Part shown: in pieces, positions 36,891-44,738 of the stretch | Position numbering within the stretch: position 1 is the first letter of the stretch | Layout: each line of letters begins with the position of its first letter | NCBI RefSeq assembly: GCF_001008165.2 | Contig: NZ_CP011452.2 | Coordinates: 3,162,001-3,226,000 of the forward strand | From: Croceibacterium atlanticum | GTDB taxonomy: Bacteria > Pseudomonadota > Alphaproteobacteria > Sphingomonadales > Sphingomonadaceae | Reading direction: 5' to 3' | DNA length: 64,000 nucleotides | Notes under the pieces: generated by a model | Seen by the model: only the letters and a program-made list of their open reading frames with translations | The model's database searches: none | What the model was told of the DNA's origin: nothing | Position numbers and translations under genes: made by a program

Positions 36891-37076
36891 TCAGCGCAGG
36901 ATAACGGGCAGCGGCAAATCCGGCAGCTGCACCGAAATTGCGGGCGCGGCGATATCCATCGTCGCGCCCCTTTGCATTGCCATGTCGGAAGGCTGAAAAG
37001 ATCCGGGCGCAAACAGGGCCAGCGCGGAAAGCGCAAAAATGGCAAAGGCAGATGCGATGGCGAGCTGTTTGGACAT
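36891..37076 (-). CDS. Small exported or anchored hypothetical protein
   Basis: 61 residues from the ATG at 37076. An N-terminal hydrophobic helix (LAIASAFAIFALSALALFA) suggests export or anchoring. The rest is short and apolar (PGSFQPSDMAMQRGATMDIAAPAISVQLPDLPLPVILR). It ends directly against the pal stop on the opposite strand. No family recognised. Confidence 0.6.
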   Translation of the reverse strand: MSKQLAIASAFAIFALSALALFAPGSFQPSDMAMQRGATMDIAAPAISVQLPDLPLPVILR

Positions 37077-37270
37077 GGATGCTTCGACAGGGTGAATGGT
37101 GGCCGGGGCTTTAGCGGGGACATAGTCAACAATCGGTTTATTGCAATGCAGCATCGGCCAGATAATAATGCTCGCCGATCGGAACCGGGCGTGCCGGCGG
37201 CCTTTACGGCCCTGTTCGATTGCCGCGAGAATGCCTATAAAGGGCAAATGCTTTCACTGGGTGCGAATTG

Positions 37271-37807
37271 ATGGCGAGGCACAGGCGCTCGCTCGACTGG
37301 GGTTTTCCGCGCTGGCGCGGCTATGGTTCTTCCCGCGAGGCGGCAACCGTTCGCCTGTGCGACCGGCATGGCTGTGAAGAACCTGGCGATTGCCCTGCGC
37401 CAAAATCCCCGAACAGCCCGGAACGCTGGTATTTCTGTCAGCGCCACGCGGCCGAATACAACCAGAAATGGGATTATTTCGAAGGGCTCGACAAGGAAGA
37501 GGCGGCGCAGCGCGCCCAGGCCGAGCAGACCGAAAATGCCGGCTATGCCGAATCCGCCCATTATGGCTGGGCGACCAGCGGCGATGGCAGCCGCAGCGCG
37601 GACGAGATGCGCGCGCTTGATGTGCTTGGGCTGGATTCCCACGCGGATTTCGCCGCCATCAAGAAGGCGTGGCGGGAAAAGGCCAAGGAAGTGCATCCCG
37701 ATGTGAGGCCGGGGGACGCGGAGGCGGCAAAACAGTTCCAGACCTTCAGCGTGGCCTATGAAGTCCTGCGGCAGGCGGAAGAACGCCGGGAATGGCGCGG
37801 TTCCTAA
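37271..37807 (+). CDS. J-domain protein with an N-terminal Cys/His cluster
   Basis: 178 residues. The C-terminal ~65 residues are a J-domain (ALDVLGLDSHADFAAIKKAWREKAKEVHPDVRPGDAEAAKQFQTFSVAYEVL) with the H-P-D motif needed to stimulate DnaK ATPase. The N-terminal part has RLCDRHGCEEPGDCPAP and WYFCQRHAAEYN, a probable zinc-binding site, and a Trp/Tyr-rich segment. The gene overlaps the convergent trans-sulfuration gene by four bases. It probably targets DnaK to a specific client. Confidence 0.88.
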   Translation: MARHRRSLDWGFPRWRGYGSSREAATVRLCDRHGCEEPGDCPAPKSPNSPERWYFCQRHAAEYNQKWDYFEGLDKEEAAQRAQAEQTENAGYAESAHYGWATSGDGSRSADEMRALDVLGLDSHADFAAIKKAWREKAKEVHPDVRPGDAEAAKQFQTFSVAYEVLRQAEERREWRGS

Positions 37808-39126
37808 ACCTGATCCAGTGCCTGTTCGAAATCAGCGATCAGATCGTCCGCATCTTCTATCCCGATGGAGATGCGCACCAGATTATCGGTGATGCCCAGC
37901 GCCTTTTTCCGCGCATCCGGAACGGATAGGTGGGTCATGGCCGCAGGGTGGCTGGCCAGCGTTTCCGTGCCGCCTAGGCTGACGGCCAGCTTGGCAATGC
38001 GCAGACTGTCGAGGAAGCGGAAACTTTCCGCTTCGCCGCCCTTGATGAAGACCGAGAATGTGCTGCCCGGGCCGCTGCAATGACGGCGGTAAATGTCCTG
38101 CTGGCGTGAACCTTCCGGCAGCAGGCCGAGAAAGCCGACGCCTTCCACCTTCGGGTGGTCTTTCAGAAAATCGCAGACCTTCACCGCGTTTTCGGTCGCC
38201 CGCTGCATGCGCAGTTCCACCGTTTCCAGCGAACGCAGCAGCATCCATGCCGTGTTGGGATCGCAAATGCCGCCCATCGTGTTGCGCAGGGATCGCACCG
38301 GATCCATCCAGTGTTTCGCGCCCGCCACGCTGCCGGCCACCAGATCGGAATGTCCGCCGACATATTTGGTCAGCGAATAGACGACGATATCCGCGCCATG
38401 ATCGAGCGGGCGCTGCCAGACGGGGCCGAGGAAAGTGTTGTCGATGGCGATGGGCGTTTCGGCCGGGTCCATCGCGGCGTTTCGCGCATCGCGCACCGCC
38501 TCCACATCGACCAGCGCATTGGTGGGATTGCCGGGGCTTTCCAGATAGATCATCGCGACCTTGCCGCCTTGCGCATCGGCCTGCGCCTTCGCCTTGGCCA
38601 GCACCGCGTCCAGTTCTTCCCGTATGGCACCGGCCGGGAAATCGACATAGGTGACGCCGAATTTCGCCAGCACCTTGGCCACGAAGCCCTCGCTCGCCGC
38701 ATAGAGCGGGCCGGAATGCACGATCACATCGCCTGCCTGGCAATAGGCCATCAACAGCACGCAGATTGCGGTCATGCCGCTGGAAAAGACCAGCGCTTCC
38801 TCCGCGCCGTCCCACACGCCCAGCCGGTCTTCCAGTATTTCCTGGTTGGGGCCATTGAAGCGGGAATAGACCAGGCCATCCGCCCCGCCGCCGCCGGTAA
38901 TGCTCTTGAAATGCCTTTTGCCCGCCTCCGCGCTTTCAAAGGCGAAAGTGCTGGTCAGGAAGATCGGCGGCTTCAGCGCGCCTTCTGACAGAACCGGATC
39001 ATAGCCGAAGCCCATCATCAGCGTGGACGGCTTGAGCTTGCGCCCGCCGATCTTTGTCACTTCCGGTTTCGGTTTGCGCCGCGGAGTGGTGGGATCGATG
39101 GGCGGGAGGTCTTTCGGATCGGACAT
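37804..39126 (-). CDS. Cystathionine gamma-synthase/methionine gamma-lyase family PLP enzyme
   Basis: 440 residues from the ATG at 39126. PLP-dependent trans-sulfuration fold: the aldimine Lys is in VVYSLTKYVGGHSDLV, with YSRFNGPNQEILEDRL, VFSSGMTAICVLLMAYCQ, and IYLESPGNPTNALVDV. The long N-terminal extension (KPKPEVTKIGGRKLKPSTLMMGFGYDP) is typical of a subgroup whose exact reaction is unassigned. O-succinylhomoserine sulfhydrylase, methionine gamma-lyase and cystathionine gamma-synthase are all possible. A short hairpin overlaps its ribosome site. Confidence 0.88.
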   Translation of the reverse strand: MSDPKDLPPIDPTTPRRKPKPEVTKIGGRKLKPSTLMMGFGYDPVLSEGALKPPIFLTSTFAFESAEAGKRHFKSITGGGGADGLVYSRFNGPNQEILEDRLGVWDGAEEALVFSSGMTAICVLLMAYCQAGDVIVHSGPLYAASEGFVAKVLAKFGVTYVDFPAGAIREELDAVLAKAKAQADAQGGKVAMIYLESPGNPTNALVDVEAVRDARNAAMDPAETPIAIDNTFLGPVWQRPLDHGADIVVYSLTKYVGGHSDLVAGSVAGAKHWMDPVRSLRNTMGGICDPNTAWMLLRSLETVELRMQRATENAVKVCDFLKDHPKVEGVGFLGLLPEGSRQQDIYRRHCSGPGSTFSVFIKGGEAESFRFLDSLRIAKLAVSLGGTETLASHPAAMTHLSVPDARKKALGITDNLVRISIGIEDADDLIADFEQALDQV

Positions 39127-39142
39127 GGTTACAGTGGTAACC
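39127..39142 (-). promoter_or_regulatory. Hairpin at the ribosome site of the trans-sulfuration gene
   Basis: GGTTAC and GTAACC form a six-base perfect inverted repeat with a four-base loop, ending directly at the ATG on the minus strand. The AAAGG ribosome site partly overlaps the arm. Folding would mask initiation; whether it is used is not known. Confidence 0.4.
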
Positions 39143-39183
39143 TTTCTGGAATTGTATTGCGAGCGCCAAACAATGCCGTGCGC

Positions 39184-39210
39184 TGGAACAGTTGGAACAC
39201 TGTCCTGAAG
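39184..39210 (+). repeat. Dispersed TGGAACA element, copy C
   Basis: Two TGGAACA units nine bases apart, followed by CTGTCCTGAAG; the best match to the consensus of all four copies. It lies 58 bases upstream of the trans-sulfuration gene start, antisense to that gene. Confidence 0.65.
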
Positions 39211-39352
39211 GAGAATTCCGCCAGCATGGGCCGGTTCCGAAATGACGGTGGAGAGGGGCAATTTTGCGCGGTGCCAGCCATGCGCCGGAGGGTGGATCAG
39301 GCAAGCGGAGTAGGAAAGGGGAACAGGGACGGGCGGGGCAGCACAGGGCGCG

Positions 39353-40759
39353 CTAGATAAAAGCCTTGATCGCCCAGACCGTGCCCACGATCAGGAATAT
39401 TCCGCAAATATCCAGCAGCAATCCGGCGCTGACCATGCGCGGCAATTCTATCCGGCCGGTTGCCCAGGCGATGGCGTTTGGCCCTGTCCCGGCGGGCAGC
39501 ATGAAGCCCCAGCTCGCCGCCATGGCCGCTGGCATGGCCAGCAATATGGGATCGACGCCCAGCGCCACGGCCAGGCTGGCGACGACCGGTATGATGCCGC
39601 TGGCGGTGGCGACATTGCTGGCAAATTCGGTGATCAGCACCACCATGCCCACCACCGCCAGTGCCACGATGGGCAGGGGCACGCTGGCCAGTGGCAGTAA
39701 TGCCTGGCCCAGCCAGTCAGCCAGCCCGCTGCGTGTCATCGCGCCGGCCAGGGCAAGCCCGCCGCCGAACATCATGATCACATCCCACGGGGCGCGATTG
39801 GCCTCCGTCCAGTTGAGCAGGCGGCGGCCCGTCCCGTCCGGCAGGATGAACAGGGCGAGGCCCGCGACAACGGCAATCGTGCCGTCGGTCAGCGATCCTG
39901 GTGGCAGATAGGGGCCGGTCAGGGGCCGTGTCATCCACAGCAGGAAGGCAAGCAGGATCACGGGAACCAGCCGCTTTTCCGGGCCGGTCCATGGCCCCTC
40001 CGGCTTGATCGCTTCGCGTGCGGCCACCGCATCGAAGGGGTGATCGGCAATGCGCTGCACCCTGGCGATCAGAAATGCGGCCAGCGGAATGCCGAGAATG
40101 ACGATCGGCACGCCGAATACCATCCACAGGGCGAAGCTGATTTCCAGTCCGATCGTTTCGCGCAGGAGGGCGACGGCAATGGCGTTGGTCGGGCTGCCGA
40201 TGATCGTGCCGAGCCCGCCGATAGAGGCTGCAAAGGCAATGGCCATGGGCAGCGCGCCCGAAAGGCCCATGCGCTGATCCTTGTTTGCTCCGCCGCCTGC
40301 CAGCACTGCCAGCGCCATCGGCATCATGATCAGCGATGTGGAAGTGTTGGAGATGATATTGGAAAGGATCGCCGCCGATACCATGAAGGCCAGCATCACG
40401 CGCATCGGCCCGCCTGTCCCCACTGCATCGAGGACGAAGACAGCCAGCCGTTTGTGCAAGCCCGTTCTTTCGATGGCGAGGGCGAGGAAGGCCCCGCCCA
40501 GGATCAGGAACAGGATCGGCGAATAATAATCCGATGCGACTTCGTTCGGGCTGCCGACCCCGGCAAAGGGCAGGATGGCGAAAGGGAGCAGGGCCGTGGC
40601 GGTCAGCGGGATCGCTTCCGTCATCCACCAGGCGGCCATCCACATGACCAGCCCGGCCACGGACCATGCCTGGGCAGACATGCCGGCGGGTGCGGGCAAT
40701 ATGATCGTGGCGGAAAAAGCGGCCAGGCCCAGCCAGAAGCCGATCCGCTGCGCATTCAT
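39353..40759 (-). CDS. SLC13 (DASS) family anion:sodium symporter
   Basis: 468 residues, about 11-12 membrane helices. The Ser-Asn-Thr motif of the SLC13 family appears in ILSNIISNTSTSLIMMP and is mirrored in FASNVATASGIIPVVASLAVAL. Also WWMTEAIPLTATALLPFAILP and ILFLILGGAFLALAIERTGLHKRLA. Transports di- or tricarboxylates or sulfate with sodium; substrate unknown. Upstream in its transcription direction, the next gene is divergent. Confidence 0.93.
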   Translation of the reverse strand: MNAQRIGFWLGLAAFSATIILPAPAGMSAQAWSVAGLVMWMAAWWMTEAIPLTATALLPFAILPFAGVGSPNEVASDYYSPILFLILGGAFLALAIERTGLHKRLAVFVLDAVGTGGPMRVMLAFMVSAAILSNIISNTSTSLIMMPMALAVLAGGGANKDQRMGLSGALPMAIAFAASIGGLGTIIGSPTNAIAVALLRETIGLEISFALWMVFGVPIVILGIPLAAFLIARVQRIADHPFDAVAAREAIKPEGPWTGPEKRLVPVILLAFLLWMTRPLTGPYLPPGSLTDGTIAVVAGLALFILPDGTGRRLLNWTEANRAPWDVIMMFGGGLALAGAMTRSGLADWLGQALLPLASVPLPIVALAVVGMVVLITEFASNVATASGIIPVVASLAVALGVDPILLAMPAAMAASWGFMLPAGTGPNAIAWATGRIELPRMVSAGLLLDICGIFLIVGTVWAIKAFI

Positions 40760-40841
40760 GCCCGTCCGCCCAATATAGCCCCCTTTACCCCGTGCGGGAC
40801 CGATCCTAGCCTTGGATGTTCATTCGGCAAGGAGGTTGGCC

Positions 40842-41228
40842 GTGGCTGAGGGCAGGGTGCTTGGCATCGGCGGCATATTTCTGCGTGCGCAGGACCCGCA
40901 GCGACTGGCCGCCTGGTATCGCGACAATCTGGGATTTACCGTGACTTGCGCCGGGCAACCTTCGCCCGACGGGGCGTGGTTCTGGCAGGCCGAAGGCGGC
41001 GATACGGTCTTTTCCATTTTTCCAGCGGACAGCGATTATTTCGCCGCGGACCGGCAGGTAATGATCAATTTGCGGGTTTCAGGGATGGATGCGCTGATTG
41101 CCCGGCTGCGCGATCACGGCATTGCGGTGGAAACACGCGCGGAATGGGATCACCCAGAGACAGGGCGTTTTGCCCGGATCCATGACGCGGAAGGCAATCC
41201 CATCGAATTGTGGGAGCCGCCGGCGTAG
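40842..41228 (+). CDS. Glyoxalase/VOC-fold protein
   Basis: 128 residues from a GTG six bases after AAGGAGG. The vicinal-oxygen-chelate fold is read from GIGGIFLRAQDPQRLAAWYRDNLGFTVTCAGQ, VFSIFPADSDYFAADRQVMINLRVSGMDALIARLRDHGI and the metal ligand Glu in IHDAEGNPIELWEPP. A class of dioxygenases, glyoxalases and resistance proteins; no specific substrate can be given. Confidence 0.85.
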   Translation: MAEGRVLGIGGIFLRAQDPQRLAAWYRDNLGFTVTCAGQPSPDGAWFWQAEGGDTVFSIFPADSDYFAADRQVMINLRVSGMDALIARLRDHGIAVETRAEWDHPETGRFARIHDAEGNPIELWEPPA

Positions 41229-41281
41229 GGCTGATGCTTGGCAGGCGGGGCCGGTTCGATGGTTTTCGGGCCGAAATTTCC

Positions 41282-41320
41282 GATGATGCGCGAATGGCAG
41301 TTCGCCCTTCGCGCATCATC
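41282..41320. terminator. Bidirectional hairpin between convergent genes
   Basis: Perfect 13-base arms GATGATGCGCGAA and TTCGCGCATCATC with a 13-base loop lie between the VOC gene and infC, which converge. CGGATATTTT follows on the plus strand and AAATTT precedes it, so the hairpin could end both transcripts. Confidence 0.75.
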
Positions 41321-41377
41321 CGGATATTTTCCTGAAATGGATAGGCGCCGCGCCGAGTGGCGAATCGCCCGATTTCC

Positions 41378-41920
41378 CTATTTGGGAGCCAGCACCATCA
41401 GCATCTGCCGGCCTTCGAGTCGCGGATAGGCTTCCACCTTCGCGATTTCCTGAACATCGTCCTGCACGCGGCGGAGCAGGTCCATGCCCAGATGCTGGTG
41501 CGCCATCTCGCGTCCGCGGAAGCGAAGGGTGACCTTCACCTTGTCGCCATGCTCGATGAACTTGTTCACATTGCGCATCTTCACATCGTAATCATGGTCA
41601 TCGATGTTGGGACGCATCTTGATCTCTTTGATTTCCTGCGTCTTCTGCGTCTTGCGCGCAGCGCTCGCCTTTTTCTGCGCCTCGTAGCGATGTTTGCCGA
41701 CATCGAGGAACTTGCAGACGGGCGGGTCTGCATTGGGCGAAACTTCGACGAGGTTGAGGCCGACTTCGGCAGCCTGTTCGATCGCTTCCCTGGTATACAT
41801 GACGCCCAGATTTTCACCGTTCTCGTCAATGACGCGAACCTTGGGAACCTGGATCATGTTATCGTAGCGCGGTCCTGATTTGACCGGGGGCGCCATCATG
41901 CGCCGGGGTGGACGGGGTAT
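41378..41920 (-). CDS. infC: Translation initiation factor IF-3, probable AUA start
   Basis: IF-3 binds the 30S subunit and proofreads start codons. N-domain: [46 protein letters not shown]; linker [43 protein letters not shown]-domain follows. The first ATG codons (41899, 41896) have no ribosome site. An ATA at 41920, in frame 21 bases earlier, follows AGGAG (41933-41929) with an ideal eight-base gap, giving 180 residues beginning M-P-R-P-P-R-R. IF-3 genes are known to use rare AUU-class starts for autoregulation. Confidence 0.93.
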   Translation of the reverse strand: MPRPPRRMMAPPVKSGPRYDNMIQVPKVRVIDENGENLGVMYTREAIEQAAEVGLNLVEVSPNADPPVCKFLDVGKHRYEAQKKASAARKTQKTQEIKEIKMRPNIDDHDYDVKMRNVNKFIEHGDKVKVTLRFRGREMAHQHLGMDLLRRVQDDVQEIAKVEAYPRLEGRQMLMVLAPK

Positions 41921-42032
41921 AAGACGTTCTCCTGTAACTATTGCCCTCAGTCCCTCTATTTAAGGGCTAACGCTCCGGCGCGCTAGGGGGTGCAGCGCAG
42001 GAAACGGGGAACAGATTGCAGATTTGCCGGCG

Positions 42033-42737
42033 TCAGGCTGCGCGCCAGAGGGGGAATGTGGCGATCCTGCCCCTGGCCGGCACCACGGCATCGATCGCAT
42101 TGGCTGGCTGCATGGCCTTCAAAATTGCCGGATCGGCGGCGTTCATCCCCCCGGTAAGTGCGCCGAAAGCAGGCAGGATCATCCGGCTTTCGCTGCGCAC
42201 CGCGCAGGGGCGGCGGATCGAACGGTCGCGCACGCGCAGTTGCAGCCGGGGGTGGAAATGGCCGGAAAGTTCGGGCTGCTTTTCGCCCTTCTTTGCCTCG
42301 TGCCGGAGAATCAGCCCGGCAATTTCCAGTTCTTCCGCCAGTTCGCCGCCGCTGCCATCGCCCGTTTGGTGATCGTGCAATTCGTGATCGTGATTGCCGG
42401 TGATCCACACCCAGTCCACCGCGCGGGTGAGGGCGGCCAGCATTCCCGCTGCATAGGGTTCCAGCCGATCGGCCCCGGCGCTGTCATGGAAATTGTCCCC
42501 CAGGGTGAACACGCGCCGCGCGCCCGTTTCGCGAATCGCCAGCGCCAGCCGGTCCAGCGTTTCGCGGCTGTCATAGGGGGGCAGCATCTGGCCGTGCCTG
42601 GCATAGAAGCTGGCCTTTTCCAGATGCAGGTCCGCCACCAGCAGCGCGGATTCGCGCGGCCAGTACAGCGCGTTGGAAGCGGTGAGGGCGAACTCTTCCC
42701 CGGCAAATTCCAGCGATGCGAACGAAAGGTGAACCAT
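42033..42737 (-). CDS. pdeM: Ligase-associated DNA-damage phosphoesterase PdeM
   Basis: 234 residues, calcineurin-like metallophosphoesterase: ALLVADLHLEKASF, RVFTLGDNFHDSAGADR, WITGNHDHELHD and LSGHFHPRLQLRVRDRSIRRPCAV carry the metal ligands. The arrangement matches PdeM, which in many genomes sits with a DNA ligase and a helicase (LhrC). Those partners are not in the window. Start at 42737; the ATG overlaps that of the divergent frame leading to hemF. Confidence 0.88.
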   Translation of the reverse strand: MVHLSFASLEFAGEEFALTASNALYWPRESALLVADLHLEKASFYARHGQMLPPYDSRETLDRLALAIRETGARRVFTLGDNFHDSAGADRLEPYAAGMLAALTRAVDWVWITGNHDHELHDHQTGDGSGGELAEELEIAGLILRHEAKKGEKQPELSGHFHPRLQLRVRDRSIRRPCAVRSESRMILPAFGALTGGMNAADPAILKAMQPANAIDAVVPARGRIATFPLWRAA

Positions 42738-42816
42738 GGCTCTCACTTGCCGCGCGGCGGCGGGTTTGGCAAGGGGTCTGGAAGGACTGCTGCGGGCAGG
42801 GGAAGGTGAAAAACGA

Positions 42817-43674
42817 ATGACCGACTGGCAACCCTATACCGAGCGTGCACGGGAATGGTTCGAATCGCTGCGCGACCGCATCTGCGCCGAATTCGAAGCG
42901 ATCGAGCGTGAAGCCGGATCGGATGCGCGCTTCGAATATATCCCCTGGAACCGCGACACGGATGACGAATCCGAAGGCGGCGGCGGCGTGCGCGGCCAGA
43001 TGAAGGGCAAGGTCTTCGAAAAGGTCGGCGTCAATGTTTCCACCGTGCATGGCGATTTTGCGCCCGGTTTCGCCGGCACGATCAACGGCGCGAGCGAGGA
43101 AAATCCCGGCTTTACCGCCACGGGCATCAGCCTAGTCGCCCATATGGCCAATCCGCATGTCCCGGCCGTGCACATGAACACCCGCTTCATCACCACCAGC
43201 AAGGCGTGGTTCGGGGGCGGGGCGGATCTCAACCCCCCGATCCCGTATGAAGAGGATACGGAGGAATTCCACGCTGCCTTCCGCGCCGCCTGCGCAGCCC
43301 ATAACCCGACCTATTACGAACGGTTCAAGAAATGGGCGGATGATTATTTCTTCATCCCCCACCGCAATGTCGCGCGCGGCGTGGGCGGCATTTTCTACGA
43401 TCACCTGGAATGCGCGGATGAAACGGCGTGGGAACGCAATTTCGCCTTCACGAAAGACGTGGGCGAGGCGTTCCTGGCATCCTTCCCGAAGATCGCCCGC
43501 CGCCGGATGGGCATGGAATTCACGCCCGAGGACAAGCAGCAACAGCTTGAATGGCGGGGCCGCTATGTCGAATTCAACCTCGTCTATGACCGCGGGACGT
43601 TGTTCGGCCTCAAGACCGGCGGCAATATCGACGCGATATTGATGAGCCTTCCGCCCGAGGTGAAGTGGAGCTGA
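42817..43674 (+). CDS. hemF: Oxygen-dependent coproporphyrinogen III oxidase
   Basis: 285 residues. HemF converts coproporphyrinogen III to protoporphyrinogen IX in haem synthesis. Family blocks present: GGGGVRGQMKGKVFEKVGVNVSTVHG, HMNTRFITTSKAWFGGGADLNPP, YERFKKWADDYFFIPHRNVARGVGGIFYDHL and WRGRYVEFNLVYDRGTLFGLKTGGNIDAILMSLPP. ATG at 42817 chosen; the open frame extends back to 42736 but without family match. Confidence 0.97.
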   Translation: MTDWQPYTERAREWFESLRDRICAEFEAIEREAGSDARFEYIPWNRDTDDESEGGGGVRGQMKGKVFEKVGVNVSTVHGDFAPGFAGTINGASEENPGFTATGISLVAHMANPHVPAVHMNTRFITTSKAWFGGGADLNPPIPYEEDTEEFHAAFRAACAAHNPTYYERFKKWADDYFFIPHRNVARGVGGIFYDHLECADETAWERNFAFTKDVGEAFLASFPKIARRRMGMEFTPEDKQQQLEWRGRYVEFNLVYDRGTLFGLKTGGNIDAILMSLPPEVKWS

Positions 43675-43705
43675 CGATATAGCCAGTTGGCGCGTTCTTG
43701 ATCTT

Positions 43706-44116
43706 TTGGGGCCCCTTACAGGTGCTGCTTGGTTTGGTTCAGTACTTGGCCTGAGCTCCGTGATGGTTGCGGTGGCAGCGTACGAACCCTCGGCATCGGT
43801 GGACCCTTTTATGGGTCTCGTCACCGTATTGCTTATTGCGACCCTGTTCTGCTTTCCCGTCGCTGCCATCTCCTTGTGCGTGGTTGGAGTGCCTGTCGCT
43901 ATTTTGCTTCGACGGTTCTCTGGCCGGTGGTGGATGTGGCCTCTTGCCGCTCTGGCAGGCGCCGGGAGTGGACGCCTGCTGAGCTGGACTATGGGGTTTC
44001 ATGAACTTGGTGAAGGGCCCGGACAAATCTTCGAAATTGGTACCTTGATTGGCTTGTTTGTTGGGCTGCTATGGTACCGCCTTGCCTATCCACGGCTCGA
44101 TTCAGCAGAGGAATGA
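43706..44116 (+). CDS. Small membrane protein of unknown function
   Basis: Up to 136 residues from a TTG at 43706; the ATG at 43760 is an alternative. Three to four hydrophobic segments: AAWFGSVLGLSSVMVAVAAY, FMGLVTVLLIATLFCFPVAAISLCVVGVPVAILL, MWPLAALAGAGSGRLLSW and IFEIGTLIGLFVGLLWYRLAY. Base composition is slightly less GC-rich than the neighbours. It ends one base before the GlcG gene, so the two could be co-expressed. Confidence 0.6.
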   Translation: MGPLTGAAWFGSVLGLSSVMVAVAAYEPSASVDPFMGLVTVLLIATLFCFPVAAISLCVVGVPVAILLRRFSGRWWMWPLAALAGAGSGRLLSWTMGFHELGEGPGQIFEIGTLIGLFVGLLWYRLAYPRLDSAEE

Positions 44117-44117
44117 C

Positions 44118-44546
44118 ATGCACCGACTGACCCTGGCCCAGGCCAATGCCATGATCGAAGCCGCTTTCGCCAAGGGGGCGGAGATGGGGTTGAAGCCCTT
44201 GACGGCGACAATCCACGATCCGGGCGGCCATCTGATCGCGTGCCAGCGGCAGGACAATGCCTCCACCCTGCGGGTGAGGCTGGCGGCGGGCAAGGCGGCG
44301 GGCGCGCTGGCGCTGGGCGTTTCCAGCCGGACAGTCGGCGAAATGGCGCTGGACCGTCCGCATTTCATCGCTTCCATCGATTCCATGGATTTTGGCGGCA
44401 TGGTCCCGGCCGCGGGCGGGGTAATCGTGCTGGACGAAGCGGGCGTGATCGTGGGCGCTATCGGCGTGACCGGCGATACCAGTGATAATGACGAGGCCTG
44501 CGCGCTCGCCGCGATTGCGGCGGTGGGGTTGAGACCTGCGAACTAG
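44118..44546 (+). CDS. GlcG/HbpS-family haem-binding protein
   Basis: 142 residues. LTLAQANAMIEAAFAKGAEMGLKPLTATIHDPGGHLIACQRQDNASTLRVRLAAGKAAGALALGVSSR, then GGMVPAAGGVIVLDEAGVIVGAIGVTGDTSDNDEACALAAI is the classic GlcG/HbpS (DUF336) octamer-forming fold. Some members bind haem or cobalamin-like ligands; others are unassigned. It lacks a signal peptide. A short spacer, AGAGGAATGAC, carries its ribosome site. Confidence 0.92.
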   Translation: MHRLTLAQANAMIEAAFAKGAEMGLKPLTATIHDPGGHLIACQRQDNASTLRVRLAAGKAAGALALGVSSRTVGEMALDRPHFIASIDSMDFGGMVPAAGGVIVLDEAGVIVGAIGVTGDTSDNDEACALAAIAAVGLRPAN

Positions 44547-44563
44547 CGGCTGGTCTTGTGCCT

Positions 44564-44644
44564 ATCCTTCGACAGGCTCTGGATGAGCGGGTCTTGGTTC
44601 TCTCTTCGGTGCAAATCCCGCTCATCCTGAGCCTGTCGAAGGAT
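44564..44644. repeat. Near-perfect inverted repeat of the CCTTCGACAGGCTC unit
   Basis: Two 28-base arms (44564-44591 and 44617-44644) match as reverse complements at 27 of 28 positions with a 25-base loop. The arm unit is the same as in the tandem array at 8952-9051. Placed between two plus-strand genes, it would form a strong hairpin in the transcript. Confidence 0.93.
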
Positions 44645-44738
44645 GGTCACCACGCCATCCACCCGTGACATTGCCACTCGGCTGCGCTTGAGGTTACTAC
44701 TGCAACCAACTGCCCATTCCCTCCGACCGGAGACAAAG

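Noticed and set aside
39127-39352. SAM riboswitch before the trans-sulfuration gene
   Set aside because: No recognisable SAM-II or SAM/SAH aptamer core; only a short start-site hairpin and the TGGAACA element are present.
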